NCBI RefSeq assembly: GCF_014200755.1
Contig: NZ_JACHCM010000002.1
Location: 620,001-684,000, forward strand
Source of the DNA: Rhodanobacter sp. ANJX3
Lineage (GTDB): Bacteria; Pseudomonadota; Gammaproteobacteria; Xanthomonadales; Rhodanobacteraceae
Direction: 5' to 3'
Length of the DNA: 64,000 nucleotides
Position 1 is the stretch's first letter. Every line of letters begins with the position of its first letter. The notes under the pieces were generated by a model that saw only the letters and a program-made list of their open reading frames with translations, had not been told where the DNA came from and did no database searches. This document shows positions 1 to 9,162 of the stretch, piece by piece. Made by a program: the position numbers and the translations under genes.

Positions 1-1965
1 GCAGGGTCGAAGCTCAATGCTGGACAGCGTCCGCAGGCTTTCGTCGTCGAAGCGGCGGCTGCGCGTAGCCGCCAACGCCGTACCGTCGGCCGCGAAGGCG
101 CGCGCGCGTACCGTGGCCGGCAGGCCGAGGTCGAACGGGCCCGCATAGCGCGCCGATGCCGGCGTGGGCTCGCTGCCATCGGTGCTGTAATGAATCTGGC
201 CGTAGCCCGCAGAACCGTCATCGACCTGGTTGCCGAGCGCGATGCGTGCCTTGCCGCTGGACAGCGTTGCATCGACGCTGCCGTCGAGCGTGATGTCCAC
301 CGCAAAGGCACTGTCGGCGTACGGGATGCCCAACGCGCGGTATCGCTGCAGTTGTGGCGCAAGGCGGGTCAGAAAACCGGGCCAGTCGCGCTGCGCCGGC
401 ATCGACCACGCCACTTCCGAAAACGCGTCGATGCGTGGAAAAAGCGCGTGGTCGATATGCCAGGCCGAGGGCAAAAACTCCGACCACAGCGTGGCTTCAA
501 TGCCCAGCACGTGGCCGGCCTGCGCCGCCGTCAGCGAGCGGTCGATGGGATCGAAGGCATACACTGTTTTCAGCGGCAATACGTCGTAGCGTCCGTTGGG
601 TTCGTCCGCGCGCAGGCTTTGCAGATGATCGAAATACAGCGAGCCGCCGGGCGCAAGCACCACGTCGTGACCCAAGCGCGCCGCGTCGATGGCGCCCTGC
701 GTGCCGCGCCAGGACATGACCGAGGCGCTGGCCGGCAGACCGCCTTCGAGTATCTCGTCCCAGCCGATCAGCCGGCGGCCGTGCTTTTCCAGATACTTGC
801 CGACCTGATCGATGAACCAGCTCTGCATCGCATCTTCGGTTTTGATGCCGAGTTGCTTCATCTGCGCCTGCACGGCAGGTGAAGCCTTCCACTGATCCTT
901 GATCGCCTCGTCGCCACCGACGTGGATGTAGGTCGAGGGGAACAACGTCATCACCTCGTCGAGGACGTTGTCGATGAAAGCCAAACTGCCGGCATGGGTA
1001 GCGTAAAGATAAGGATTGACGCCCCAGTCGACCGACACCGGCGGACGCGCGCCAGTCACGCCGACGCGGTCGGGGTACGCGGCGACGGCCGCCTGTGCAT
1101 GCCCGGGCATGTCCAACTCGGGCACTACAGTGATATGCCGCGCCGACGCATAGGCCACGATGTCGCGCACCTGCGCCTGGGTATAAAAGCCGCCGTAGCG
1201 TGCAGGCTCGCCATGCGTGCCCGCACCCGGCGGCGTGCGCCACGCACCGGTGGTGGTGAGTTCGGGATAACGCGTGATCTGTAGCCGCCAGCCCTGGTCG
1301 TCGGTGAGATGCCAGTGAAAAACATTGAGCTTGTGCTCGGCCATGGCGTCGAGCAGATGCTTGACCGTGTCGACGCTCTGGAAATGTCGGGCCGAGTCGA
1401 GCATCAGGCCGCGCCAGCGGAATCGCGGCCAGTCACGCACGCTCATCGCGGGCACGGCGACCGCACCGTGGCGATCGTCCGGAGTCAGCAGCTGCCACAA
1501 GGTCATGGCGCCGTAAAACAGGCCGGCGCTATCGCGCGCGGTGAGGCTTATGCCATCGCCATCCACCGTCAGCGCATAGCCTTCGGGCTGGGTGACCGGT
1601 GCGTCGCTGGTGAGCGCCACGCGGATCGCATGCGGCGATGCCGTCGATTCCTGCCGAACGCCCAGCTTCAGCGAACGCGTGTGCTGCAGCCGGGCGGCCA
1701 GATCCTGCACGGCAGCGAGTGCCGCCGTGTCGCCCGTCGGCACGGAAAGCACGGTATCGCCGGTTATTTCAAAGCGGCCGTCGTGCCGCTCGACCTGCGC
1801 CGGCATGGGAATCAACGGCAGCGGCGGCGCCTGACCGGCCCGAGTCAGGGCCGGGGTTGCCAGCATGGCCATCGCCCATCCGATAACGAGCCCCAAGCGC
1901 CCTGCTGTGCTGCGCCGCACAGGACCGCCCTGCGCTGACGACCGGCCGGTCGACACTGATTTCAT
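1..1965 (-). CDS. Beta-N-acetylhexosaminidase, GH20 (3' end beyond window)
   Basis: Removes terminal beta-linked GlcNAc/GalNAc from oligosaccharides, probably in the periplasm or at the outer membrane. Read in frame from ATG 1965, the 655 visible residues show an N-terminal export segment (hydrophobic about residues 23-42), a GH20 N-terminal domain, then the TIM barrel with HWHLTDD near 217-223 and the catalytic HVGGDE, Asp352-Glu353. A C-terminal chitobiase/hexosaminidase-type beta domain (YSTDGSEPT) begins before the edge. The start is supported by GGAG about 6 bases upstream. It lies 13 bp behind the GH18 gene in the same operon. The stop codon is outside the window, so full length is unknown. 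Confidence 0.93.
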   Translation of the reverse strand, partial: MKSVSTGRSSAQGGPVRRSTAGRLGLVIGWAMAMLATPALTRAGQAPPLPLIPMPAQVERHDGRFEITGDTVLSVPTGDTAALAAVQDLAARLQHTRSLKLGVRQESTASPHAIRVALTSDAPVTQPEGYALTVDGDGISLTARDSAGLFYGAMTLWQLLTPDDRHGAVAVPAMSVRDWPRFRWRGLMLDSARHFQSVDTVKHLLDAMAEHKLNVFHWHLTDDQGWRLQITRYPELTTTGAWRTPPGAGTHGEPARYGGFYTQAQVRDIVAYASARHITVVPELDMPGHAQAAVAAYPDRVGVTGARPPVSVDWGVNPYLYATHAGSLAFIDNVLDEVMTLFPSTYIHVGGDEAIKDQWKASPAVQAQMKQLGIKTEDAMQSWFIDQVGKYLEKHGRRLIGWDEILEGGLPASASVMSWRGTQGAIDAARLGHDVVLAPGGSLYFDHLQSLRADEPNGRYDVLPLKTVYAFDPIDRSLTAAQAGHVLGIEATLWSEFLPSAWHIDHALFPRIDAFSEVAWSMPAQRDWPGFLTRLAPQLQRYRALGIPYADSAFAVDITLDGSVDATLSSGKARIALGNQVDDGSAGYGQIHYSTDGSEPTPASARYAGPFDLGLPATVRARAFAADGTALAATRSRRFDDESLRTLSSIELRPC

Positions 1966-1978
1966 CACGCGCTCCGTT

Positions 1979-3043
1979 TCAACGCTTCACGATGGGCAGG
2001 GCATCCCAGATCTTCGGATCTTCCGCACCCAGCACCCAGGAACAGAAACCTTCCAGGTTGTACTGATGCACCAGCTGCAGGCGGTCGTTGAAACTGTGCG
2101 CGTCGGGCATGAAGACCCACTCGCGCATGTCGTCGCGATAGAAGTAATACCAGGACTCGTGTTCCACCGGGTCCCACTGGATCTGCGCACCCTGCTCCTT
2201 GGCCAGTGGGAACGACGCATCGGCGTCGATGTAGTCGGCACTGATGTTGGAGGCCTCGGTGCCATCGGCCTTCACCGGATTGCCGGTGAACCAGTGATAG
2301 CCGTACAGGGCGATACCCAGCGAAAGCTTCTCTTTGGGTACGTATTTGAGCGCGTAATCCAGATGCTTGAGCATCCACGGCAACGCATCGACCGGGCCCG
2401 GCGTGGTCCAGCGGGTGTGCTGGTCGTAGGTCATCAGGCAGATCAGGTCGGCGTACTTGCCCAGCGCAGCCAGATCGTAAGCGCCACGCCAGTATTCCCA
2501 CATCCACTTGGAAAACTCGCCTTCGCCGGCGTGGCCCGGCGCATTGGGCACCACGGCGATCGACAACTGCAGTCCGTGCTTGTGCAGCGCCTCGGCCGTT
2601 TGCCTGGCCATCAGCGTATAGGCATCGCGATCGGTCCACGAGATGCTCTCGAAGTCGAACTGGAAACCGGTGTAGCCGTATTCCTTGGCCTGCTGCAGCA
2701 TCGAGTCGATCATCTGCTGCTTGGCGGTTTCGTCATGCAGCAGATCGTGAAAGCCCTTGCGGCCTGCCGTCATCGAAATGATCGGCATCACCGGCAGGCG
2801 ATGTTCCTTGGCCACTTTCAGCACATAAGGATTAGGGCCGCCGTTGACCAGGCCCTGGCTGTCCACCCCGTACCAGGTGGGCACCAGCAGGCCGATCTTG
2901 TCGACGTGGGCAATCATCGAGTCGACCGACTTTTGCGTGTTCATCATGTAGAACAAGGCGGCCGGCTCCGCGGCATGTGCGGTATGTGCAGCACCGCCGA
3001 GCATCATGGCGGCACACAGCCACTGGAAGAATCTTTTCATCAT
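1979..3043 (-). CDS. Exported GH18-family glycosyl hydrolase (chitinase/ENGase-like)
   Basis: A 354-residue protein with a cleavable signal peptide (hydrophobic about 5-22, AHA-A junction). It has a single GH18 barrel carrying GFQFDFE at 126-132, where Glu132 is the expected catalytic acid. The usual first Asp of DGxDxDxE is not present, placing it among divergent GH18 proteins (YaaH-like or endo-beta-N-acetylglucosaminidase-like) rather than classical chitinases. It overlaps the upstream fucosidase by 4 bp (ATGA) and precedes the GH20 gene by 13 bp, so it is translated with them. The position between a fucosidase and a hexosaminidase suggests action on the chitobiose core of N-glycans, which is inference. 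Other possible substrates are chitooligosaccharide or peptidoglycan. Confidence 0.85.
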   Translation of the reverse strand: MMKRFFQWLCAAMMLGGAAHTAHAAEPAALFYMMNTQKSVDSMIAHVDKIGLLVPTWYGVDSQGLVNGGPNPYVLKVAKEHRLPVMPIISMTAGRKGFHDLLHDETAKQQMIDSMLQQAKEYGYTGFQFDFESISWTDRDAYTLMARQTAEALHKHGLQLSIAVVPNAPGHAGEGEFSKWMWEYWRGAYDLAALGKYADLICLMTYDQHTRWTTPGPVDALPWMLKHLDYALKYVPKEKLSLGIALYGYHWFTGNPVKADGTEASNISADYIDADASFPLAKEQGAQIQWDPVEHESWYYFYRDDMREWVFMPDAHSFNDRLQLVHQYNLEGFCSWVLGAEDPKIWDALPIVKR

Positions 3044-4680
3044 GGGTTCCCGTTACTTGAATCGATACCAGGCATCGCGATGCGAAAAACATAGGCGCCC
3101 TCGCCCGACGGCTTGCCCGGCAAGTGGATGTGCAGACCATCGGCACACTGGGTTGTCTTGAGCGTGCGCCCGTCGGCCAGCAGCGTGACCGCACCGGCAT
3201 GGTCGGACGGTTTGATCGAATGGATCACCGATTCGGCGTTGTCCGGCCAGCCCAGCTCGATGGCATACAGCGCACCCGGCCGGGTGGTGAAGCGAAAATC
3301 ATCGGCGGTATAAGGTTTGGTCTTGGTGTCCTGAAAACTTCCGCTGGCCACCTCGGTAGGACCTTCGCCGAACACGCGCCAGGGTCGGGTGTCGTAGATG
3401 GCCTGGCCGTTGACCTTCAGCCAGCCGCCGATAGCCAGCAGAATGTCGCGCTCGGCGTCGGGAATGGTGCCGTCGGCGCGCGGACCGATATTGAGCATCA
3501 GGTTGCCGTTCTTGCTCACGACATCGGCCAGCAGGTGGATCAGCACGGTGGGCGACTTGTAGGTATCGCCGTCCACGTAGCCCCACGACTTGTCGCTCAC
3601 CGAGGTATCGGTTTGCCAGTGACGCGCCTGGATGCCGGCCAATTGCCCGCGTTCGATATCGAGCACGCCGGCACCTTCGGGAAAATCGCCCAACTTGTAG
3701 TTGACCACCACCCCATCGCGCTTCGCGCCCTGGTTGTAGTAGTAGGCCAGCATCTTCGGCAGCGTGTTGCGGAAAGTCGGATGACCGATCCACCAGTCGA
3801 AATAGATCATGTCCGGATGGTAGTCGTCGATCAGCTCGGCCGTGCGCGCCAGCCAGTCGTCCAGCCACGCCTGCGAGACGTAGGTCCAGTCCTCGGCAAG
3901 TTTCTGGTCGTCCTTGGACAAATGATCTTCCGCCGGGCCGTACAGTCCTGCGTAGCGCGGATCGTTGACGTCCGAATCGACATGCCGGCCGCCATCGAAG
4001 AACCAATCGTGCTCGGCGCGATGCGAGGACACGCCGAAGCGCAGGCCCTGCGCACGCACGGCTTTTTCCAGCAATCCGATGATGTCTTTGTGCGGCCCCA
4101 TCTGGGCGGCAGTCCACTGCGACAGTTTGGAGTCGTACATCGCAAAACCGTCGTGGTGTTCGGCAACCGGCACCACGTAACGCGCGCCGGCGGCCTTGAA
4201 CAAGGCGGCCCAGGTCGAGGCATCGAAGCGCTGGGCCTTGAACAGCGGAATGAAATCCTTGTAACCGAATGCCGACAGCGCGCCGTACGTAGCGATTTGG
4301 TGGAGATATTCCGTGCTGCCCTTTTGGTACATCAGGCGCGGATACCACTCGCTGCCGAATGCCGGCACCGAGTAAACGCCCCAGTGGATGAAGATGCCGA
4401 ACTTGGCATTGTCGTACCAGCCGGGGGATCGGTACGTTTCCAGCGATGCCCAGTCCGCGTGGAACGGACCGTCGTCCATGTGCCCGGCAACACGACTAAG
4501 AATGGCGCTGCGTTCAGGCGCGAATTTTGCGGCCGCGTCTTGCCATGCCTGATCGGCCTGCCGTGGCGTGAGCGTGCCGGCCGTAGGCGACGTGGGCGAC
4601 GGCGACACCGCATCCGCCTGAGACGGAAGCTGACAAAACAGGCCGATCAGGACTGCACTGGCGATCGTCGATAACTTCAT
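3040..4680 (-). CDS. Alpha-L-fucosidase, GH29
   Basis: Hydrolyses terminal alpha-L-fucose and so supplies the fucose operon nearby. The 546-residue protein starts at ATG 4680 (MKLSTIASAV), giving a signal peptide ending near residue 24. A longer in-frame start at 4752 was rejected because it would bury the signal. GGAGA lies upstream. The barrel shows the FGIFIHWG motif near 94-101, AEHHDGFAMY near 173-182 and the probable nucleophile Asp295 in YFDWW. A C-terminal beta domain follows the barrel. It is first in the fucosidase-GH18-GH20 operon and is separated from the receptor gene by a terminator and 434 bp. Confidence 0.93.
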   Translation of the reverse strand: MKLSTIASAVLIGLFCQLPSQADAVSPSPTSPTAGTLTPRQADQAWQDAAAKFAPERSAILSRVAGHMDDGPFHADWASLETYRSPGWYDNAKFGIFIHWGVYSVPAFGSEWYPRLMYQKGSTEYLHQIATYGALSAFGYKDFIPLFKAQRFDASTWAALFKAAGARYVVPVAEHHDGFAMYDSKLSQWTAAQMGPHKDIIGLLEKAVRAQGLRFGVSSHRAEHDWFFDGGRHVDSDVNDPRYAGLYGPAEDHLSKDDQKLAEDWTYVSQAWLDDWLARTAELIDDYHPDMIYFDWWIGHPTFRNTLPKMLAYYYNQGAKRDGVVVNYKLGDFPEGAGVLDIERGQLAGIQARHWQTDTSVSDKSWGYVDGDTYKSPTVLIHLLADVVSKNGNLMLNIGPRADGTIPDAERDILLAIGGWLKVNGQAIYDTRPWRVFGEGPTEVASGSFQDTKTKPYTADDFRFTTRPGALYAIELGWPDNAESVIHSIKPSDHAGAVTLLADGRTLKTTQCADGLHIHLPGKPSGEGAYVFRIAMPGIDSSNGNP

Positions 4681-5040
4681 GCGAACCGTGTCTCCGTAAC
4701 GGGGGGATCGAAAGTGCGGGTTAGATGCGACGCATGGCTGTAGCAACGCCAAAGCATTCCACCTTCGCCTGTGGCGCGTTCCACCGTTCGTTTAAACAGC
4801 ATGGCCAACGATGAAGACCCTAGGCCTCGGCGTTGGCAGAATATCCTGCATGGGATGCACTGGGAGCAGGGACAACGAAGTACCTCCCGATAACCACCTT
4901 TGCTGCGGGAATCGTGCACGCGTTGCACGGGTCCGGAAAACATTTCCACGGCGCCAGGGCAACTCGTCCAGGTCAGATCGCACGCTCTTTGCATCAGCAT
5001 CATCCATCGTGTCGCACGGGCCGCAAACGATAGCTCCGCC
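4681..5040. other. Intergenic region upstream of the fucosidase operon
   Basis: About 360 bp without a credible gene; the short ORFs here lack coding character. Since a terminator closes the receptor transcript just upstream, a promoter for the fucosidase operon probably lies here on the minus strand, but no convincing -35/-10 pair was found. The one structural element noted is a 17-bp inverted repeat, CGTGCA-N5-TGCACG at 4913-4929, about 230 bp before the start codon, which could be an operator. Confidence 0.4.
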
Positions 5041-5098
5041 AAAAAAAAGACACTGGCGACAGGAGAAACTTGGGAGAGAAATATCCCGCCGCCAGTGT
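5041..5098 (-). terminator. Rho-independent terminator of the TonB receptor gene
   Basis: On the minus strand, a perfect 9-bp stem (arms 5090-5098 and 5050-5058) with a long loop is followed by an uninterrupted run of eight T residues (5048-5041). It begins 17 bp after the receptor stop codon. Confidence 0.8.
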
Positions 5099-5114
5099 TA
5101 ACGCACACGTTGCA

Positions 5115-7832
5115 TCAAAGCTTGAAGTTGAAACCGATCGAGTAGGTGCGTCCGTTCTTATACTCGCCGATCGGCGCGTATTTCACCTCGTTGTACGAGT
5201 AGTAAGTCGAATCGAGCAGATTGGTCGCGCTCAATGTCACGCCCATCCAGTCGTTGATCTGGTAGCTGACACTGAGGTCCAGCTCCTTGTACTGGTCGGA
5301 GAACTGCTGCGCATCGAGCCGACCGATCTCGGTGAAATAGGGCGTGCGCCAGCTATAGTTGACACGCGCGGTCCAGGGCCCGTTCTCGTAGTAGGGAATG
5401 ATGTTGATGGTGTCTCTGGACAGATACGGCAGGTTCAACCCCGGACTGGTGTCGGCATGCGCGTAGGTGTAGTTGGTCTGCAGGCCAAAGCCGTAGCCAA
5501 GATCCTGCTGATACATCAAGGAAATACCGCGAACCTTGGCGCCAGACACGTTGATCGGCGAGGTGATCGAATAGACGTTGGTCTGGCCGGTGGTCGGGTC
5601 GAGATAAGAACGATTGGTGGTCGTATCGACGATGTAGTTGCCGATCTTGCGATAGAACAGCTCGGTAGCCAGCAGGCTGGCCGGGGCAAAATACCACTCG
5701 CCGGCCAGATCGAAATTGGTCGATGAATACGGTTTCAGGTTCGGATTGCCCGCGCTGCCGGTGTAGTTTCCGCCCGTGCCATTCAACGACACCGCACCGG
5801 CCAAGTCCTCGTAACGTGGTCGCGCGATGACCTTGGAAACGCCGAAGCGCACGACCTTGTTCTCATCGAGGTCGTAGGCGATGTTGAAGCTCGGCAAGGG
5901 CTTGTAGTAGCGGGTCTTGCCTTGCACCAGGTAATACGCGCCGCCGTTGCTGGATTGGTAGTAATTGGACTTGTCGGTGGTGTCCACATAGCGCACACCG
6001 AAGTTGCCGCGCAAGCCGTTGTCCTCAAAGTTCAACTGCGCATAGATATCGCGAGTGATTTCACGGACGTTGAAGATCGACGGATAATTGAGGGTGTAGG
6101 CTCCCTGCGGCTGGCTCTTGAGATAGGCCTCCACATCGGCCAGATTCGCCGTCGGCCAGTTGTTCAAATCCCCGCCGGCATTGAGACCGTCGAACAAACC
6201 ACTCGGCGCCGTGCCCGGATTGAACTGGCTGAGCGAAATGGCATCAGTGGTGTTGATGCGGTTGCCGCAAGCGTTCTGCAGGTTGTCGTGGTTGATGTAC
6301 TTGAAACCCATCTGCAGCTGGTTGATCGGGCCCCACTCAAGATCGCGGCTGGCGTCGAACTGCGCATAGCGCTCGCGATCCTCGGTCTGCTGGTAATCGA
6401 TGCCGCCTGCCTGATATTTTCCATCGATGTTGGCACCCGGCGCCGAACCCGCCGGTGCGGCGGGCAGACCCCAGTTGGCGGCCGAACCGTTGTCGTAATT
6501 GACGGAGGTATCGCGACCGTTGTATCCGAAGTTATAACCGCCGGACTGCAGCAGGTACTTCATCAGGTATTCCGGATCCTTGCCGCCCGCCGCCGCCGTG
6601 TAGCCCACCTGACTGGTGAACACCCACTCGTCGCCGTTGTAGTCGTGGCGCAGGTTCAAGCTCTTGGTGGTGACCGTCGACTTGCGGTAGTTGGCATCCA
6701 GCTCGGCGTAGGGCTGGCCATTGGCGGTATTGCCGGACACCGTGGCATTGGTGATGTAGCCATTGTTGAGCGTCAGGTCGGTGATCTTGTTGAGGTCGCC
6801 GCAGCCGGGGCAGACGTAGCGCGCTTCGCTGTAGTTGTTGTAAGTGCCGCGAATGTAGATGCCGGTCAGATTGAAATCGTTCTTGTCGTTGGGCCGCCAC
6901 TCCAGTGCCGACTGAATGCCATCGCGCTGGCGTGTCTGCTGGAAGTAATCGCTATTGATGCCGACCGGGTATTTCGCCGTAGCGACGTCGCCGCTGCCGT
7001 GCACGGTGGCTGTCGGTGGAATGCCGCCGACGCCCGGCGTGGAGTAGCCGAAGAATTCGATACCCGCTCGCGACAAACTTTCCTTGTCATGCGTCAGCGC
7101 TGTCAAAAATCCAAAATCGCCGTCGCTGTTTTTCCAGCTCCACAGCACCGAACCACGCGGATTCCCATCACGCGAGCGGTCGTTGTAATCGTAACCGAGC
7201 GAACCGCGCAGTGTATTGGCCGGCAGGTCCAGCGGCTTGCGGGTATTCACGATCACAGTGCCGCCGATGCTGCCTTCGTCCAGGCGCGCCTCGGGCGACT
7301 TGTAGACTTCCATATTGCCGATGATCTGCGGCGACAGCAGCGTGTAGTTGAACGTGCGGCCGCTGGTGTCGGTGGGATTGCCGCCCCAGTCGCCCGATGC
7401 AATGGTCTGCCCGTTGACCAGCACGCGATTGAGCGCCGGATCGGTGCCGTTGATACTGACCTTTTCGCCCTCGCCAAACTGCCGGTCCACGGTGATGCCT
7501 GGCAAGTGCGACAGCGATTCGGCGGCGTTGGTATCGGGAAACTTGCCGATGTCCTCGGCACTGATCGCGTCGACCACCGCGTTGGCGTTGCGCTTGATGT
7601 TGAGCGACTTTGCAAGGCTCTGTCGATAACCGGTGACCGTCACCGCCTGCAGTGACTGCGCCTGCTTCTGCTTCGCCCGCTCCTCGGGCGTCATGGCTTT
7701 TGCGGGAGTTCCGTTCTGAGCCGGCGCGGCCTGCGCCGGGGCTGTTGCGGTTACATCCTGCGCGTGCGCGGCAACGGCCATGCCCAGGCCGGCGAGGATG
7801 CTCGCACACAAAAATGCCTTATTGTTTTTCAT
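5115..7832 (-). CDS. TonB-dependent outer-membrane receptor (glycan uptake)
   Basis: Energised outer-membrane transporter, 905 residues. A signal peptide ends at AHA-QD near residue 25, a putative TonB box (LQAVTVTGY) sits near 61-69, and a plug domain runs about 85-210 with the SINGTDP and VLVNGQ motifs common in Xanthomonas-type receptors. A beta barrel follows and the chain ends in SIGFNFKL. The SD sequence GAGGGGAA precedes ATG 7832. It lies 106 bp behind glucokinase and just ahead of the fucosidase-GH18-GH20 operon, so its likely ligand is a fucosylated or GlcNAc-containing glycan. Substrate assignment is inference from neighbours. Its own terminator follows at once. Confidence 0.92.
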   Translation of the reverse strand: MKNNKAFLCASILAGLGMAVAAHAQDVTATAPAQAAPAQNGTPAKAMTPEERAKQKQAQSLQAVTVTGYRQSLAKSLNIKRNANAVVDAISAEDIGKFPDTNAAESLSHLPGITVDRQFGEGEKVSINGTDPALNRVLVNGQTIASGDWGGNPTDTSGRTFNYTLLSPQIIGNMEVYKSPEARLDEGSIGGTVIVNTRKPLDLPANTLRGSLGYDYNDRSRDGNPRGSVLWSWKNSDGDFGFLTALTHDKESLSRAGIEFFGYSTPGVGGIPPTATVHGSGDVATAKYPVGINSDYFQQTRQRDGIQSALEWRPNDKNDFNLTGIYIRGTYNNYSEARYVCPGCGDLNKITDLTLNNGYITNATVSGNTANGQPYAELDANYRKSTVTTKSLNLRHDYNGDEWVFTSQVGYTAAAGGKDPEYLMKYLLQSGGYNFGYNGRDTSVNYDNGSAANWGLPAAPAGSAPGANIDGKYQAGGIDYQQTEDRERYAQFDASRDLEWGPINQLQMGFKYINHDNLQNACGNRINTTDAISLSQFNPGTAPSGLFDGLNAGGDLNNWPTANLADVEAYLKSQPQGAYTLNYPSIFNVREITRDIYAQLNFEDNGLRGNFGVRYVDTTDKSNYYQSSNGGAYYLVQGKTRYYKPLPSFNIAYDLDENKVVRFGVSKVIARPRYEDLAGAVSLNGTGGNYTGSAGNPNLKPYSSTNFDLAGEWYFAPASLLATELFYRKIGNYIVDTTTNRSYLDPTTGQTNVYSITSPINVSGAKVRGISLMYQQDLGYGFGLQTNYTYAHADTSPGLNLPYLSRDTINIIPYYENGPWTARVNYSWRTPYFTEIGRLDAQQFSDQYKELDLSVSYQINDWMGVTLSATNLLDSTYYSYNEVKYAPIGEYKNGRTYSIGFNFKL

Positions 7833-7938
7833 AAAAGTATTCCCCTCAATTGAAGCGTTCTTGCGTTCTTGGAGGTAAGGTCACGTCCCCTGACGAGACC
7901 TGCAGAAAATCAGTCGCACTGGCCGTGGGTATAGCGAC

Positions 7939-9114
7939 TCACTGTTCGTTGCCCACGGATTGCGAAACCTTTCCCGCTTCGGCGCGATTCTGCAAAAACC
8001 AGCTGGCGGCACCGATAACGCCGAGCTGACCGTGATCGACCACGTGGATCGGAATCCGGTTGAGAAGCGGACGCATCACGCCCTTGTCCGTGAAACGGTC
8101 GACCAGTTCGCTGGCGCGCATGAACTCGGTGATCTTCGACAGAAAACCACCGGCCAGGTACACCCCACCGGTCGCCCCGTACAGCAGCGCTAGATCGCCG
8201 GCAAACGATCCCAGCCAGCCGCAGAAGAGCGACAGCGTTTCGTGTGCCAGGGACTTTTCGTCGGCAAGCGCCTCGGCGGAAACCTCTGCCGGCGTGTTCA
8301 ATGTGGGGTAGCGATCGCGCAGCGCGCAAAGGGCAAGATAGAGGCGGTGCAGGCCCGGGCCGCAAAGCACGGTTTCATAGGGCACGTGGCTGTTGGCCAT
8401 TGCCAAATGCGACAACAGCTGCTGCTCCAGCGCAGTGCGTGCAGCCAGCTGTATCTGACCGGCTTCGGTAGCCAACACACGCGACGGATTGCCCGGGAAG
8501 CGTACGGCGGCGCCCAGCCCGGTGCCCGGCCCAATGATCGCCACAGGTCCCTGCACCGGCATGTTCGACTGCGCCGATTTCAGCAGCGTGGTGTTGCTTT
8601 CATCGAGGTGCGCCGTGGCATGGGCAAGCGCCTCGAAATCATTGAGCAGGCAAACCTCATCCATCTGCAGCGCGGTCGCAATCTGGGCGGGTATGACCGG
8701 CCACGCCAGATTTTTATTGACCACCATGCCTGCATGCTCGTAACCGGCACAGGCCAGCACCATATGCCGAGGCCGCACATCTGAGCGTTCGCAAAAGCAG
8801 CGAATGAGATCTTGCAGGTGCGGATGATCCGCGCATCGGTACAGAAGGTAATCCAGCAAAACAGGAGCACTGCCGCTGGCGCCGCAAGCTACGAGGGCCA
8901 AGCGTGCATGCGTGCCGCCAATGTCGGCAGCAAGGAACGCACCGCGCTTCCGATCAGGCTGCACGGCAGTGCGCTGAAGCGAATCGGAAACTGCCGCCGC
9001 TTTCACCGAGGCGCCGTCCGCCACGAGCTGCGCAGGCGGTGATTTGCCCGAAGCTGCGTCATGCCGATGCTTTGTCGACCCGTGCATATCCACCCGCCAC
9101 CCCGCGAATGCCAT
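7939..9114 (-). CDS. glk: Glucokinase (Glk/PF02685 type)
   Basis: ATP-dependent hexokinase that phosphorylates glucose released by glycan breakdown, in the cytoplasm. It carries the phosphate-binding AADIGGTHARLAL, the sugar-binding LLNDFEALA and GPGTGLGAA motifs and a C-terminal LAGGFLSKI. ATG 9114 is preferred because GAAGGGACGA lies immediately before it; an in-frame ATG at 9162 has no SD. Even so, about 60 residues of low-complexity sequence precede the kinase core, so translation may begin further in at a GTG. It is not a ROK-family kinase. It is upstream of and on the same strand as the TonB receptor, and divergent from the fucose operon. Confidence 0.88.
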   Translation of the reverse strand: MAFAGWRVDMHGSTKHRHDAASGKSPPAQLVADGASVKAAAVSDSLQRTAVQPDRKRGAFLAADIGGTHARLALVACGASGSAPVLLDYLLYRCADHPHLQDLIRCFCERSDVRPRHMVLACAGYEHAGMVVNKNLAWPVIPAQIATALQMDEVCLLNDFEALAHATAHLDESNTTLLKSAQSNMPVQGPVAIIGPGTGLGAAVRFPGNPSRVLATEAGQIQLAARTALEQQLLSHLAMANSHVPYETVLCGPGLHRLYLALCALRDRYPTLNTPAEVSAEALADEKSLAHETLSLFCGWLGSFAGDLALLYGATGGVYLAGGFLSKITEFMRASELVDRFTDKGVMRPLLNRIPIHVVDHGQLGVIGAASWFLQNRAEAGKVSQSVGNEQ

Positions 9115-9162
9115 TCGTCCCTTCGCCGACTGGCCGTCTATATGTACGGCCATGTTGTTCAT

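Noticed and set aside
1865..3094. 409-codon plus-strand ORF opposite the GH20 and GH18 genes
   Set aside because: It is antisense to two genes with clear active-site motifs; long open antisense frames are expected from high GC at third codon positions, and its translation resembles no family.
3124..4674. 516-codon plus-strand ORF opposite the fucosidase gene
   Set aside because: Antisense shadow of the GH29 gene; rich in Arg, His, Val and Gly without domain motifs.
5922..7655. 577-codon plus-strand ORF opposite the TonB receptor gene
   Set aside because: Antisense shadow; the minus strand encodes a full receptor with signal peptide, plug and barrel.
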